The notes: generated by a model from the sequence alone, not told the origin. 8,050 nucleotides of DNA from Eubacteriales bacterium (GCA_030527765.1 JAUNAE010000096.1:1-8050), one strand, 5' to 3'; shown: positions 1-6,555, counted from the first letter of the stretch. Numbers and translations are program-made.

Positions 1-32
1 GCCCCGTCCCTACGTTCACGTCCCTGCGTTCA
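1..32 (-). repeat. REP-like tandem 14-mer at the 3' end of the EVE gene
   Basis: Read on the minus strand, two 14-nt units that differ at one base (TGAACGCAGGGACG at 32-19, then TGAACGTAGGGACG at 18-5) run on into GGGC at the window edge. The TGA of the first unit is the stop codon of the YjbR/EVE gene, so the repeat starts exactly at the gene end. The 15 nt from 15 down to 1 match 7018-7032 on the plus strand at 13 of 15 positions, with CGTAGGGACGG identical. GGGACGG-type intergenic repeats are common in Clostridia from memory; that this is one is inference. The element is probably cut by the window edge. Confidence 0.55.
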
Positions 33-791
33 ATTGGTGTATTGGTTTATCTCATGCAAAAGAGCAGCCGGTATACTACGCGGTCCTCTGACGGTTGTCA
101 CACCATAGGATTTGAGGGTGCGAATGGAGAAGATCTCTTTATCAAAGGTATTCAAAAGCTGTAATTTCATTACTTTCTTCATACTGACATTTTTGTCTGC
201 ATAAGGGTATGGAATATCAGCTTCCAATACCTTGCATTGATACCGGATGGCAGATACCGGAGCGGCGACATAGAGATAGACAATGTCTCCTGCAAGAATA
301 GAATTGCTCTGTTTCCAGAGAAATTCCCCTTTGCCTTCTGCAATCGCTTTTTCAATATCATAATATTTTGGATTCGCAGGAACGATCCAGTTTGGATTGT
401 GAGGTTTTCCGTTTTGGGATTTGGTCTTACTGGAGGTCAGTTCATAACTCATATCCAGAAGAGGAAGAATCTGTTCCAGAGAGATGCTTCCGTCTAACAG
501 GATGGTGATCCAGTTTCCGGCATGCATATGATACGCAGACCGAATCCCGCTATGCCCAACAAGAATCATTTTCAGATCCGGATCAATCTTGATATTGAAA
601 ATATCTACATATTCATTGGAATCTTCTGCCAGTCCAAGTTTTCCTCTTTGAATATCCATAAACATTCCATAGATTTTCCGGTTATCTTTGTGACGAAGTG
701 CGGCGCAGGTCGGAAATGTCCGGAATGGAAAATCGGGTTCTGTTTTATATTTTTTCTGGGCATAAGCCAGAAGTTCTTCTTTTAAGTTCAA
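30..791 (-). CDS. YjbR/MmcQ-like domain fused to an EVE domain
   Basis: The 253-aa product has two parts. Residues about 1-120 resemble the YjbR/MmcQ (DUF419, CyaY-like fold) family: the FPTCAALRHKDNRKIYGMF stretch, then YHMHAGNWITILLDGSIS near 87-104 and a closing SYELT. Residues about 133-250 resemble the EVE domain (PUA-like superfamily): NWIVPANPKYYDI at 134-146, a WKQ at 159-161 and GDIVYLYVAAPVSAI at 168-182. EVE domains are known or predicted to bind modified bases and recur beside restriction systems; the YjbR part has no settled function. A TTG at 789-791 is chosen as start because AAAAGGAG lies 8 nt upstream. The longer frame from 869 would translate a repeat. The gene is downstream of and parallel to the helicase, so it may be co-transcribed, but the 114-nt gap leaves that open. 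It is predicted cytoplasmic, with no signal peptide or membrane segment seen. Confidence 0.85.
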   Translation of the reverse strand: MNLKEELLAYAQKKYKTEPDFPFRTFPTCAALRHKDNRKIYGMFMDIQRGKLGLAEDSNEYVDIFNIKIDPDLKMILVGHSGIRSAYHMHAGNWITILLDGSISLEQILPLLDMSYELTSSKTKSQNGKPHNPNWIVPANPKYYDIEKAIAEGKGEFLWKQSNSILAGDIVYLYVAAPVSAIRYQCKVLEADIPYPYADKNVSMKKVMKLQLLNTFDKEIFSIRTLKSYGVTTVRGPRSIPAALLHEINQYTN

Positions 792-799
792 TGTTAAGT

Positions 800-807
800 C
801 TCCTTTT
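800..807 (-). promoter_or_regulatory. Ribosome binding site that sets a TTG start for the EVE gene
   Basis: AAAAGGAG on the minus strand ends 8 nt before TTG at 791-789. The upstream in-frame ATG at 869 lies inside the second copy of a direct repeat. The TTG start is therefore preferred. Confidence 0.7.
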
Positions 808-818
808 GGATTTAACCG

Positions 819-901
819 AATCAAGTAAGTAGCGAAGCGGATTGCGAATATCCGATTGACCTTAATCAAGTAAGTAACGAAGCAAATTGCGAATATCCGA
901 T
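819..901 (-). repeat. Two direct copies of a 38-nt repeat between the helicase and EVE genes
   Basis: Copy one is 819-856 and copy two is 864-901; they match at 35 of 38 positions with a 7-nt spacer. The three differences are clustered at 832 and 839-840 versus 877 and 884-885. The first copy can form a short stem (CGGAT at 838-842 with ATCCG at 850-854); the second cannot, so a conserved RNA hairpin is not supported. One frame on the minus strand reads as IFAIRFATYLI, which creates a false N-terminal extension of the EVE gene. It looks like a dispersed intergenic repeat, but its family is not certain. Confidence 0.8.
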
Positions 902-905
902 AGAA

Positions 906-3143
906 TTATTTTAGCTGACCGTCACATAATTTCATCATTTCCGTTTTCATTTCCTCAATGCCAAGAACTCCATAGGCGAATCCTTTTTGAACAAGAATTT
1001 CAGGAAGATATTCATCGTATTTATCAAATAAAGGAACCTCGCCGGGATAGACCAGCGACATTGGATCAATTGGCTTCTCAAGTTCTTCCTTTAGGATTTT
1101 CCAGAAATCATTTTCGGATACCTTCATAACAAACTGGAGAAAATAAGGTCTGGAGGAGTCAAAGGATTTCACGCCTAAACGCTGTCCGCATTTTATTTTC
1201 AAAAAACGTTCCAATGCAAGAAATGCATAAGTTCCAAGCCATGGGAAAAGGCAATACATATTTCCGCCAAGACAGATGAGCTGTTTGGACGAAAGCTCTG
1301 AATTGATTGCAGCTGTTCGTGCGACAGAGAGTCTGTGCACTGCATTTTTCATCAGGTAAGGGTAACTTTTGTTTTCCATTAACACCTGGTACATTCTCTG
1401 GAGAATCTTTGTGTTGATATCGCCGGCTACTTCGCCAAAGTAAGCAGGAACCTTACCTTTGATCATATCGCAGTAGACGAGATGACGTTTGTAATCGACT
1501 TCGCTTACAAGCCATACATGGCCTGCAATGGCGATTTTTTCGCCTGCGGGCGGTGGTTTCACGATAGTTCCCAATTCTTCGGAACCGCTTCTCACAGTAA
1601 ACTCTTCATTTTCCTGAAATACTGCATAGAACTTGTAGTTATTTATGATTCTCTCGCCGGAAAGTCCAACGATAAGTCCTCCTGATTCCGTCTGCTGAAT
1701 ATGATCTGTAGAAATCAGATGCCTGAGCAATTGTCTGAAATCATCGGTATCTATATTTTTAAAATATCGAAGGGTCAATATTCTGGATGCAAGTTCTGCA
1801 GGAGTCATTTCACCACAGGATGCAAGGGTGCTCATAGTCTGATGATAGAGGAGACTGTATGGTTTTGCATCCAATTTTGGCGGTTCTACCCAACGTTCCT
1901 CCAGATAAAGCTGTACAAGTGCAATCCCCTGGATTAATTTCCAGGGAATGGTTGTCGGTAGAAGGGCTCGGGCTTCGGGAGGATCTTCGCGCATTACAAA
2001 CCACATTTCCGGAGGTAATTCTCGGCGCCCGGTTCTTCCCATCCTTTGGAGAAAAGATGAGACTGTAAATGGTGCATCGATCTGAAATGCTCTCTCTAAT
2101 CGTCCGATGTCGATTCCCAATTCCAGAGTTGCTGTAGTAACCGTTGTCTGAAATTGTTCTTCATCCTTCATGACAGCTTCAGCAGTCTCGCGATAGGATT
2201 CCGAAAGATTGCCGTGATGGATGAGAAACCGATCCGGTTCCCCTTTTGACTCGCAGTACTGGCGCAGTGTTGTTGTAACAGCTTCGCATTCTTCTCTGGA
2301 GTTGACAAACACGAGACATTTTTTTCCGCGTGTGTGATCAAAAATATAGCCAATACCGGGATCGGCTTCTTTGGGTGCACTATCTGTCTTAGGGGCAAGA
2401 GGAGCAAGAGCTTCTTTTTTCTCATCGCTTTCGTTTAGTACCGGATTTGTGTAAAAGTGTTCCATGGAAAGCCGCCATTTTACTTTGCCATCAGGAAGTC
2501 TTGGAATGATAGTCTGCCTTCCTGTGCCGGTTGATAAAAATATACCTGCATCTTCCGGATCGCCGATGGTCGCAGACAAACCGATTCGTCTCGGGTTTAC
2601 TCCTGCAATTCGAGTCAGGCGCTCGATTAAACAGAGGGTTTGTCCACCGCGATCTCCACGCATCAAAGAGTGTACTTCGTCGATGACAATGAAGCGCAGG
2701 TCACCAAAGAGTTTGGCAATGGCAGAATGCTTCCGAAGGAGCAATGCTTCTAAAGATTCCGGTGTGATCTGCAGAATTCCGGAAGGGTGCTTTAATAATT
2801 TGTTTTTGTGGGATTGTGAAACGTCGCCGTGCCAATGCCAGACCGGAATATCTGCTTCCATGCAAAGGTCGTTAAGTCTGGAAAACTGATCATTGATCAG
2901 AGCTTTCAGAGGACCGATATAAATCGCACCGACGGAAGTTGGCATGTCTTCCGTAAACAGTGTCAGTATTGGAAAGAAAGCGGCTTCGGTCTTTCCGGAA
3001 GCAGTAGAAGCAGTTAATAACAGATTCTCATTTGTGTTGAAGATGACATCTGCAGCAGCAGACTGAACCGCGCGCAGAGAATCCCAGCCATTTTGATAGA
3101 TATAATCCTGTATAAAAGGAGCATAACGCTCGAAGGTGTTCAT
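906..3143 (-). CDS. Lhr-like superfamily II DEAD/DEAH-box helicase
   Basis: The 745-aa ATP-dependent helicase has the full motif set: Q-like Gln27, motif I TASTASGKTE (44-53), Ia PLKAL (78-82), Ib TPESL (127-131), II DEVH (155-158), III SAT (190-192), IV LVFVNSR (277-283), HHGNLS (309-314), V TATLELGIDIG (337-347) and VI QRMGRTGRR (366-374). HHGNLS and GRTGRR are typical of the Lhr branch. Residues about 238-262 form an Ala/Pro/Lys/Glu-rich linker between the two RecA lobes. The C-terminal half probably holds a winged helix and a small beta domain (GHVWLVSEVDYKRHLVYCD). It is smaller than full Lhr and closer to the BrxHI type of BREX type 2 in general form. The ATG is preceded by AAAAGGAGGG with 5 nt spacing. 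It is the last tightly spaced member of the HxlR-TerB-ATPase-helicase run, 45 nt after the ATPase stop. Likely role: ATP-driven unwinding or remodelling of DNA or RNA; the substrate is unknown. Confidence 0.93.
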   Translation of the reverse strand: MNTFERYAPFIQDYIYQNGWDSLRAVQSAAADVIFNTNENLLLTASTASGKTEAAFFPILTLFTEDMPTSVGAIYIGPLKALINDQFSRLNDLCMEADIPVWHWHGDVSQSHKNKLLKHPSGILQITPESLEALLLRKHSAIAKLFGDLRFIVIDEVHSLMRGDRGGQTLCLIERLTRIAGVNPRRIGLSATIGDPEDAGIFLSTGTGRQTIIPRLPDGKVKWRLSMEHFYTNPVLNESDEKKEALAPLAPKTDSAPKEADPGIGYIFDHTRGKKCLVFVNSREECEAVTTTLRQYCESKGEPDRFLIHHGNLSESYRETAEAVMKDEEQFQTTVTTATLELGIDIGRLERAFQIDAPFTVSSFLQRMGRTGRRELPPEMWFVMREDPPEARALLPTTIPWKLIQGIALVQLYLEERWVEPPKLDAKPYSLLYHQTMSTLASCGEMTPAELASRILTLRYFKNIDTDDFRQLLRHLISTDHIQQTESGGLIVGLSGERIINNYKFYAVFQENEEFTVRSGSEELGTIVKPPPAGEKIAIAGHVWLVSEVDYKRHLVYCDMIKGKVPAYFGEVAGDINTKILQRMYQVLMENKSYPYLMKNAVHRLSVARTAAINSELSSKQLICLGGNMYCLFPWLGTYAFLALERFLKIKCGQRLGVKSFDSSRPYFLQFVMKVSENDFWKILKEELEKPIDPMSLVYPGEVPLFDKYDEYLPEILVQKGFAYGVLGIEEMKTEMMKLCDGQLK

Positions 3144-3188
3144 CGAATCCCTCCTTTTGTATGGTGTATTTCAAATGCTTTTCCGCCG

Positions 3189-4514
3189 TTATAACGTGAA
3201 TTCAGCATATTCGCCTAATTCATCTTTGGAAGCCTGTTCCTCCAGAGCAGTTTTGGCATACTGAAAGTCCTCAGATGTCATCAGATCCGAAATCTTCTTA
3301 TTCGGATTTTGATATAGAATATCCAGAAGTTCAATAAAGTCACGGATAATTTCTCTTGGTGTAATATGTGTGGCTGCACCGATGCGTCCATATTCAATCT
3401 GGATAAATGTGATCAGATCGTTTTGACTGAGCTTTATGTCATAGTTGAAGAGAACGGCATGAATTTGTGACAGTTTCTCGACCAGAATGAGCATTTCTTC
3501 ATTGGTCAGAGGAGAAAGTTTGATAATCGGTGCAAGCAAATCCCTTGTATTCTCATCGGAAAAACGTCCTTCCGTCAGGCGAGAGCGGAGTGCTTCATAG
3601 CTGTAGATGCCTCGTCTTGTATCTTCAATACATTGTGGAGTACCGCACAATACAATTCCCAGATATTTTGCTTTGCCCTGCAGAGTATCGTTGTACATTG
3701 TCAGGATTTTCTCATAGTTATACTGTCTCGTGATGCTGTTTGGAATCTTATAAATATTTACAAGCTCATCAATCAAAATCATCATACCTGCATAACCGGC
3801 ATTTTTAAGAAATGCAGCAAAGAGTTTGATGTATTCATACCAGTCATCATCTGTAATGATAACGTTCACACCGAGTTCTGACTTTGCTTCTGTTTTTGTG
3901 GTATATTCTCCGCGAAACCAGCGGATTACCTTAGCCTTCGTCTCGTCGTCTCCGTCCATGTATGCCTGATAGTAAAGAGTGAGAAGTTTTGCAAAATCAA
4001 ATCCGTGAACGAGACCGTTTAAAGAGTTGATGACAGCAAATATTTTCTTCTGTACCATAGAAGCAAATAAGGGATCGTCGATGGAGATAGAAGAAGTGGC
4101 AGCAACTTCACTTTGGACACTGTTGATCCAGCGGTCCAGTACAAGAGGGAGTGCTCCGCCTTCCGGTCTGGTCTTGGTAGACATATTCTGAATCAGTTCT
4201 TTGTAGGTTGCCAGCCCCTGACCTTTTGTTCCCTGAAGACGGCGTTCCGGCGAAAGATCAGCATCTACAACGACAAAATTTTTGTCCATTACGTAGTTTC
4301 TGATTGTTTGCAGAAGAAAGCTTTTTCCACTTCCGTATTTGCCGGAAATAAAGCGGAAACTGGCTCCACCGTCTGCAATAATATCAACATCGTGCAAAAA
4401 GGCATTGATCTCAGCTTCCCGGCCAACGGTAATGTAGGGAAGGCCGATACGTGGTACTACGCCTCCTTTCAAAGCGTTGATCAAAGTGTTTGCGATTCTT
4501 TTGGGTATTTTCAT
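3189..4514 (-). CDS. BrxD-like (DUF2791) P-loop ATPase
   Basis: The 441-aa protein has an N-terminal VGREAEI box (30-36), Walker A GKYGSGKS (58-65) and a Walker B ILIDE (246-250). The segment RWFRGEYTTKTEAKSELGV (198-216) matches the RWLRGE...EA..LGV pattern I associate with the DUF2791/BrxD ATPase family. The C-terminal part carries TPREIIRDFIELLDIL, typical of the lid or winged-helix region of such AAA/STAND-like ATPases. BrxD-type ATPases occur in BREX type 2 together with an Lhr-like helicase, and relatives occur beside TerB-type proteins. The ATG start overlaps the upstream stop as ATGA, and an AAAGGA lies 11 nt upstream inside the TerB-type gene, so translation is probably coupled. Likely role: a nucleotide-driven switch or loader for the helicase, an inference from context. 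Confidence 0.88.
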   Translation of the reverse strand: MKIPKRIANTLINALKGGVVPRIGLPYITVGREAEINAFLHDVDIIADGGASFRFISGKYGSGKSFLLQTIRNYVMDKNFVVVDADLSPERRLQGTKGQGLATYKELIQNMSTKTRPEGGALPLVLDRWINSVQSEVAATSSISIDDPLFASMVQKKIFAVINSLNGLVHGFDFAKLLTLYYQAYMDGDDETKAKVIRWFRGEYTTKTEAKSELGVNVIITDDDWYEYIKLFAAFLKNAGYAGMMILIDELVNIYKIPNSITRQYNYEKILTMYNDTLQGKAKYLGIVLCGTPQCIEDTRRGIYSYEALRSRLTEGRFSDENTRDLLAPIIKLSPLTNEEMLILVEKLSQIHAVLFNYDIKLSQNDLITFIQIEYGRIGAATHITPREIIRDFIELLDILYQNPNKKISDLMTSEDFQYAKTALEEQASKDELGEYAEFTL

Positions 4515-5998
4515 TCGGGTATCATTCCTTTCAAATCCTGGAGATAATCTTCAATAATTACAGGAGTATCTCCATCAAAATCGATTACTGTATCCATGAA
4601 CTCATCATAGAAGATTTCATTTATATTTTCTGCCAGAATCGAACTCATGAGATGGGTGCGTGCCAAAAAGGCTGACAAATCACCACCGTAGAGAAGCATT
4701 CGCATGAATTCAAGCTCATTCCCGGATAGAGGACAGGTTGTCACGGCTTGGGATGAATCTATACATTCGTGAGTACCAGAAGCGTTTTCCGGGAGTGAAA
4801 CTTCGGCCACAGGAGTATCTTCTGCCGCCCGTTCCTCCTCTGTCAGCAGCTTTTCTCCAATCTGATCGGAACTGTCTCTGATCTGATCCAGAAGATCAAG
4901 ATTGAATGTAACTTTTGGAAGAGATTCTTTTCTGTCTTCCTCTATGGCATGGTGGACACCGGCAATCATCGCCTGTGTTTCATCTCCAAACTTTAGTGCC
5001 GGAGTGAGGTGATAATATTCCCGAAGGATTTTGTCACAGCATCTGACAAGGGCCCCGAGTTCTTTACTCTTGTTTGCAGAGGAATAAGAGCGATTTTGGT
5101 ACCATATGCCATTCCTGTTCGTATAACTTTGAACCTCGCTGACAATATAATCCGCGGAAACATTTTCATGAGGATAAAAGACAGCAAACTGAAACGGAAT
5201 ATATCTTGCAGCAACTGGTTTTTCATATAAGTACTGAACATAAGGTTTTTTGCGTTTGTTCTGATAATCCAGATCCATATGTCTGTATACTTTGCAAAGG
5301 ATCGATCTCATTTTTTCAGGATATTTCTTGTAGCATTTGGATTTTTCCAGATTATAAGAGGACAGCTCCATAATGGCAGATGCTAATTTATCATCTGCAG
5401 CATCCTGACAATGAAAAAGTGTAGTGAAGGCATCGTCAAAAGCGAGATTAAGATACGGAACCAGCTTCTCTTTATCGATGTGATAGTATATTCCATAGTC
5501 TATGATCCATTGCCGGGCATACTTATCAATAGAAGAATCGATCTGCCTGTAGCTTTCATAAAAGGAAACAAGCTTATCAAATCCTTCTTGTGCGTTTGCG
5601 GATCCGATGTAATGCAGGAGTTCATAAAAGTGCAGATATACGTAGGAAAGAGAGGTTTTCTGCAAATCTCCGTGACGAAGTTTTGTTCTCCAGGTAAAAT
5701 ATCCACGCAGCTCACCTACGGTCATGTTTCTATAGGTTGGATAGTAGTTGAAGAAGGGCTTATCATAGTCATAATCATCCTCAAAATTTTCCATATATTT
5801 GGCTTGAAGATAAAAAATTTTTGCTTCATTCCGCTTGGAAAAAGGGTTTTCAAAGTCGAGCTTGCGCATCTGGCGGTATTCTTTCGGGGGAAGTTCTTTT
5901 TCTTTCTCTGATGATATAGAGATTGGTTCGTCTTCATAGATCCGCTCGGTCGTATATGTTTTTTCTGTATAAGAGCGAAACTCTTCTTTAAAATTCAA
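4511..5998 (-). CDS. TerB_N/TerB_C domain protein
   Basis: The 495-aa product has a charged N-terminus, then a TerB_N-like domain at about 55-290 with the signature NMTVGELRGYFTWRTKLR (91-108) followed by TSLSYVYLHFYELLHYIG. The last about 135 residues resemble TerB_C: VTFNLDLLDQIRDSSDQIGE, then after a low-complexity Glu/Ala-rich stretch the closing FDGDTPVIIEDYLQDLKGM. No separate TerB core with its acidic metal-binding residues is evident between them. TerB_N/TerB_C proteins are not themselves tellurite enzymes; they are described with helicases and P-loop ATPases in predicted stress or defence modules, as here. The start is TTG overlapping the HxlR stop as TTGA, with GGAG 10 nt upstream. 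Likely role: scaffold or sensor for the ATPase-helicase pair (inference). Family assignment is good; function is unknown. Confidence 0.85.
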   Translation of the reverse strand: MNFKEEFRSYTEKTYTTERIYEDEPISISSEKEKELPPKEYRQMRKLDFENPFSKRNEAKIFYLQAKYMENFEDDYDYDKPFFNYYPTYRNMTVGELRGYFTWRTKLRHGDLQKTSLSYVYLHFYELLHYIGSANAQEGFDKLVSFYESYRQIDSSIDKYARQWIIDYGIYYHIDKEKLVPYLNLAFDDAFTTLFHCQDAADDKLASAIMELSSYNLEKSKCYKKYPEKMRSILCKVYRHMDLDYQNKRKKPYVQYLYEKPVAARYIPFQFAVFYPHENVSADYIVSEVQSYTNRNGIWYQNRSYSSANKSKELGALVRCCDKILREYYHLTPALKFGDETQAMIAGVHHAIEEDRKESLPKVTFNLDLLDQIRDSSDQIGEKLLTEEERAAEDTPVAEVSLPENASGTHECIDSSQAVTTCPLSGNELEFMRMLLYGGDLSAFLARTHLMSSILAENINEIFYDEFMDTVIDFDGDTPVIIEDYLQDLKGMIPE

Positions 5999-6378
5999 TG
6001 ATTCTCATCTCCATCCAATTCATGCTTAAAGCCCCATTTGGTGATCTCATAGAAGACGGGAAGAAGATCGCGCCCGCGTTCTGTCAGAGAGTACTCCACG
6101 TGAGGTGGAATTTCATTAAATTGTTCGCGATGAACAAAACCATCTGTTTCCAGTTCCCGCAGGGCATTTGTAAGAGTGGCATTTGTGATATTCTGTAAAT
6201 CTTTTTTTATTTGTCCAAAGCGTGCAGTGTCATAAATGCAGAGTTCATAAAGAATCTGTGTTTTCCACTTTCCCTGTAACATTAATAACAGTGGGGTAAC
6301 AGGGCAGTTGCCAAGATCTGTTACAATTCCCTGTTTGACATCTGTTAAGTATTCTTCATAGGTTCCAAGTTCTTTCAA
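5995..6378 (-). CDS. HxlR-family winged-helix regulator
   Basis: The 127-aa protein carries the HxlR core: NCPVTPLLLMLQGKWKTQIL (24-43), then FGQIKKDLQNITNATLTNAL and ELETDGFVHREQFNEIPPHV, with the wing motif VEYSLTERGRDLLPV. Cys25 sits in the CPV motif used for thiol sensing of quinones, aldehydes or oxidants in several HxlR proteins (YodB, HypR and others); sensing here is not shown. A TTG start at 6376-6378 is chosen because AAAAGGAG lies 8 nt upstream, and because the longer frame from 6450 runs through the promoter. The gene is first in the leftward operon and its stop overlaps the next start, so it most likely represses its own operon. The closest other reading would be an ArsR- or MarR-like regulator, but the motif pattern is HxlR. 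Confidence 0.92.
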   Translation of the reverse strand: MKELGTYEEYLTDVKQGIVTDLGNCPVTPLLLMLQGKWKTQILYELCIYDTARFGQIKKDLQNITNATLTNALRELETDGFVHREQFNEIPPHVEYSLTERGRDLLPVFYEITKWGFKHELDGDENH

Positions 6379-6386
6379 AATATCAA

Positions 6387-6394
6387 CTCCTTTT
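6387..6394 (-). promoter_or_regulatory. Ribosome binding site that sets a TTG start for the HxlR gene
   Basis: AAAAGGAG on the minus strand ends 8 nt before the TTG at 6378-6376. This is the same sequence and spacing as for the EVE gene at the far end of the cluster. Confidence 0.7.
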
Positions 6395-6421
6395 AAACCT
6401 AGTATAATTTTCATACCGTAA

Positions 6422-6450
6422 ATGCTACTCCTAAGAAAAAGAAAAGTCAA
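6422..6450 (-). promoter_or_regulatory. Promoter of the HxlR-TerB-ATPase-helicase operon
   Basis: On the minus strand TTGACT (6450-6445), a 17-nt spacer and TAGCAT (6427-6422) form a sigma-A-type promoter; the -35 is good and the -10 is weaker. Transcription would start near 6416 and give a leader of about 37 nt before the TTG start. Confidence 0.6.
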
Positions 6451-6478
6451 TATAGTTTTATATAAAAATAATTGACTT
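6444..6478. promoter_or_regulatory. Candidate shared operator between divergent promoters
   Basis: AAGTCAAT (6444-6451) and ATTGACTT (6471-6478) form an 8-bp inverted repeat that contains the -35 boxes of both promoters. Between them TTTTATATAAAA (6456-6467) is a perfect 12-bp palindrome, and TTTTATATA recurs at 6485-6493 inside the rightward promoter spacer. A dimeric winged-helix regulator could bind here and control both directions. The -35 symmetry may partly be chance, since both boxes resemble the consensus. Confidence 0.45.
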
Positions 6479-6500
6479 GGATAATTTTATATAGTAATAT
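6472..6500 (+). promoter_or_regulatory. Promoter of the marR-radical SAM operon
   Basis: TTGACT (6472-6477), a 17-nt spacer and TAATAT (6495-6500) form a near-consensus sigma-A promoter. The start of transcription would fall near 6507, about 58 nt before the chosen marR start. Confidence 0.7.
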
Positions 6501-6516
6501 GACCAATACAAAGATG

Positions 6517-6539
6517 TATCAGTAGGAGTTCAACTGATA
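6517..6539 (+). promoter_or_regulatory. Inverted repeat in the marR leader
   Basis: TATCAGT (6517-6523) and ACTGATA (6533-6539) are perfect 7-bp arms around a 9-nt centre that contains AGGAG. It may be a MarR-type operator just after the transcription start, or an RNA stem-loop in the leader. MarR operators are often 16-20 bp near-palindromes, so the arm spacing is acceptable but somewhat wide. Confidence 0.45.
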
Positions 6540-6549
6540 AGCTGAGATG

Positions 6550-6555
6550 AAAGGA
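6550..6555 (+). promoter_or_regulatory. Ribosome binding site that favours the third in-frame ATG of the marR gene
   Basis: AAAGGA lies 9 nt before the ATG at 6565. The ATG at 6547 overlaps it and has no close ribosome binding site of its own; the ATG at 6556 would abut it. Confidence 0.65.

Noticed and set aside
792..869. N-terminal extension of the EVE gene (26 codons from an ATG at 869)
   Set aside because: It translates a direct repeat, whereas the TTG at 791 has a well-spaced ribosome binding site and matches where the YjbR-like domain begins.
819..901. CRISPR array
   Set aside because: There are only two repeat copies with a 7-nt spacer, far too short, and no cas gene is nearby.
2464..2889. 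141-codon open frame on the plus strand
   Set aside because: It is antisense to helicase motifs I-III, which are fully conserved on the minus strand.
906..4514. A complete BREX type 2 system
   Set aside because: Only BrxD-like and BrxHI-like genes are present; the PglW, PglX, PglY and PglZ genes are absent from the window.
4113..4547. 144-codon open frame on the plus strand
   Set aside because: It is antisense to the ATPase gene, whose Walker motifs establish the true frame; no family resemblance is seen.
5411..5911. 166-codon open frame on the plus strand
   Set aside because: It lies antisense to the TerB-type gene, has no ribosome binding site of note, and its product is a hydrophobic, low-complexity string typical of a shadow frame.
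6379..6450. N-terminal extension of the HxlR gene
   Set aside because: The extension covers the -35 and -10 boxes and the ribosome binding site, so it is unlikely to be translated.
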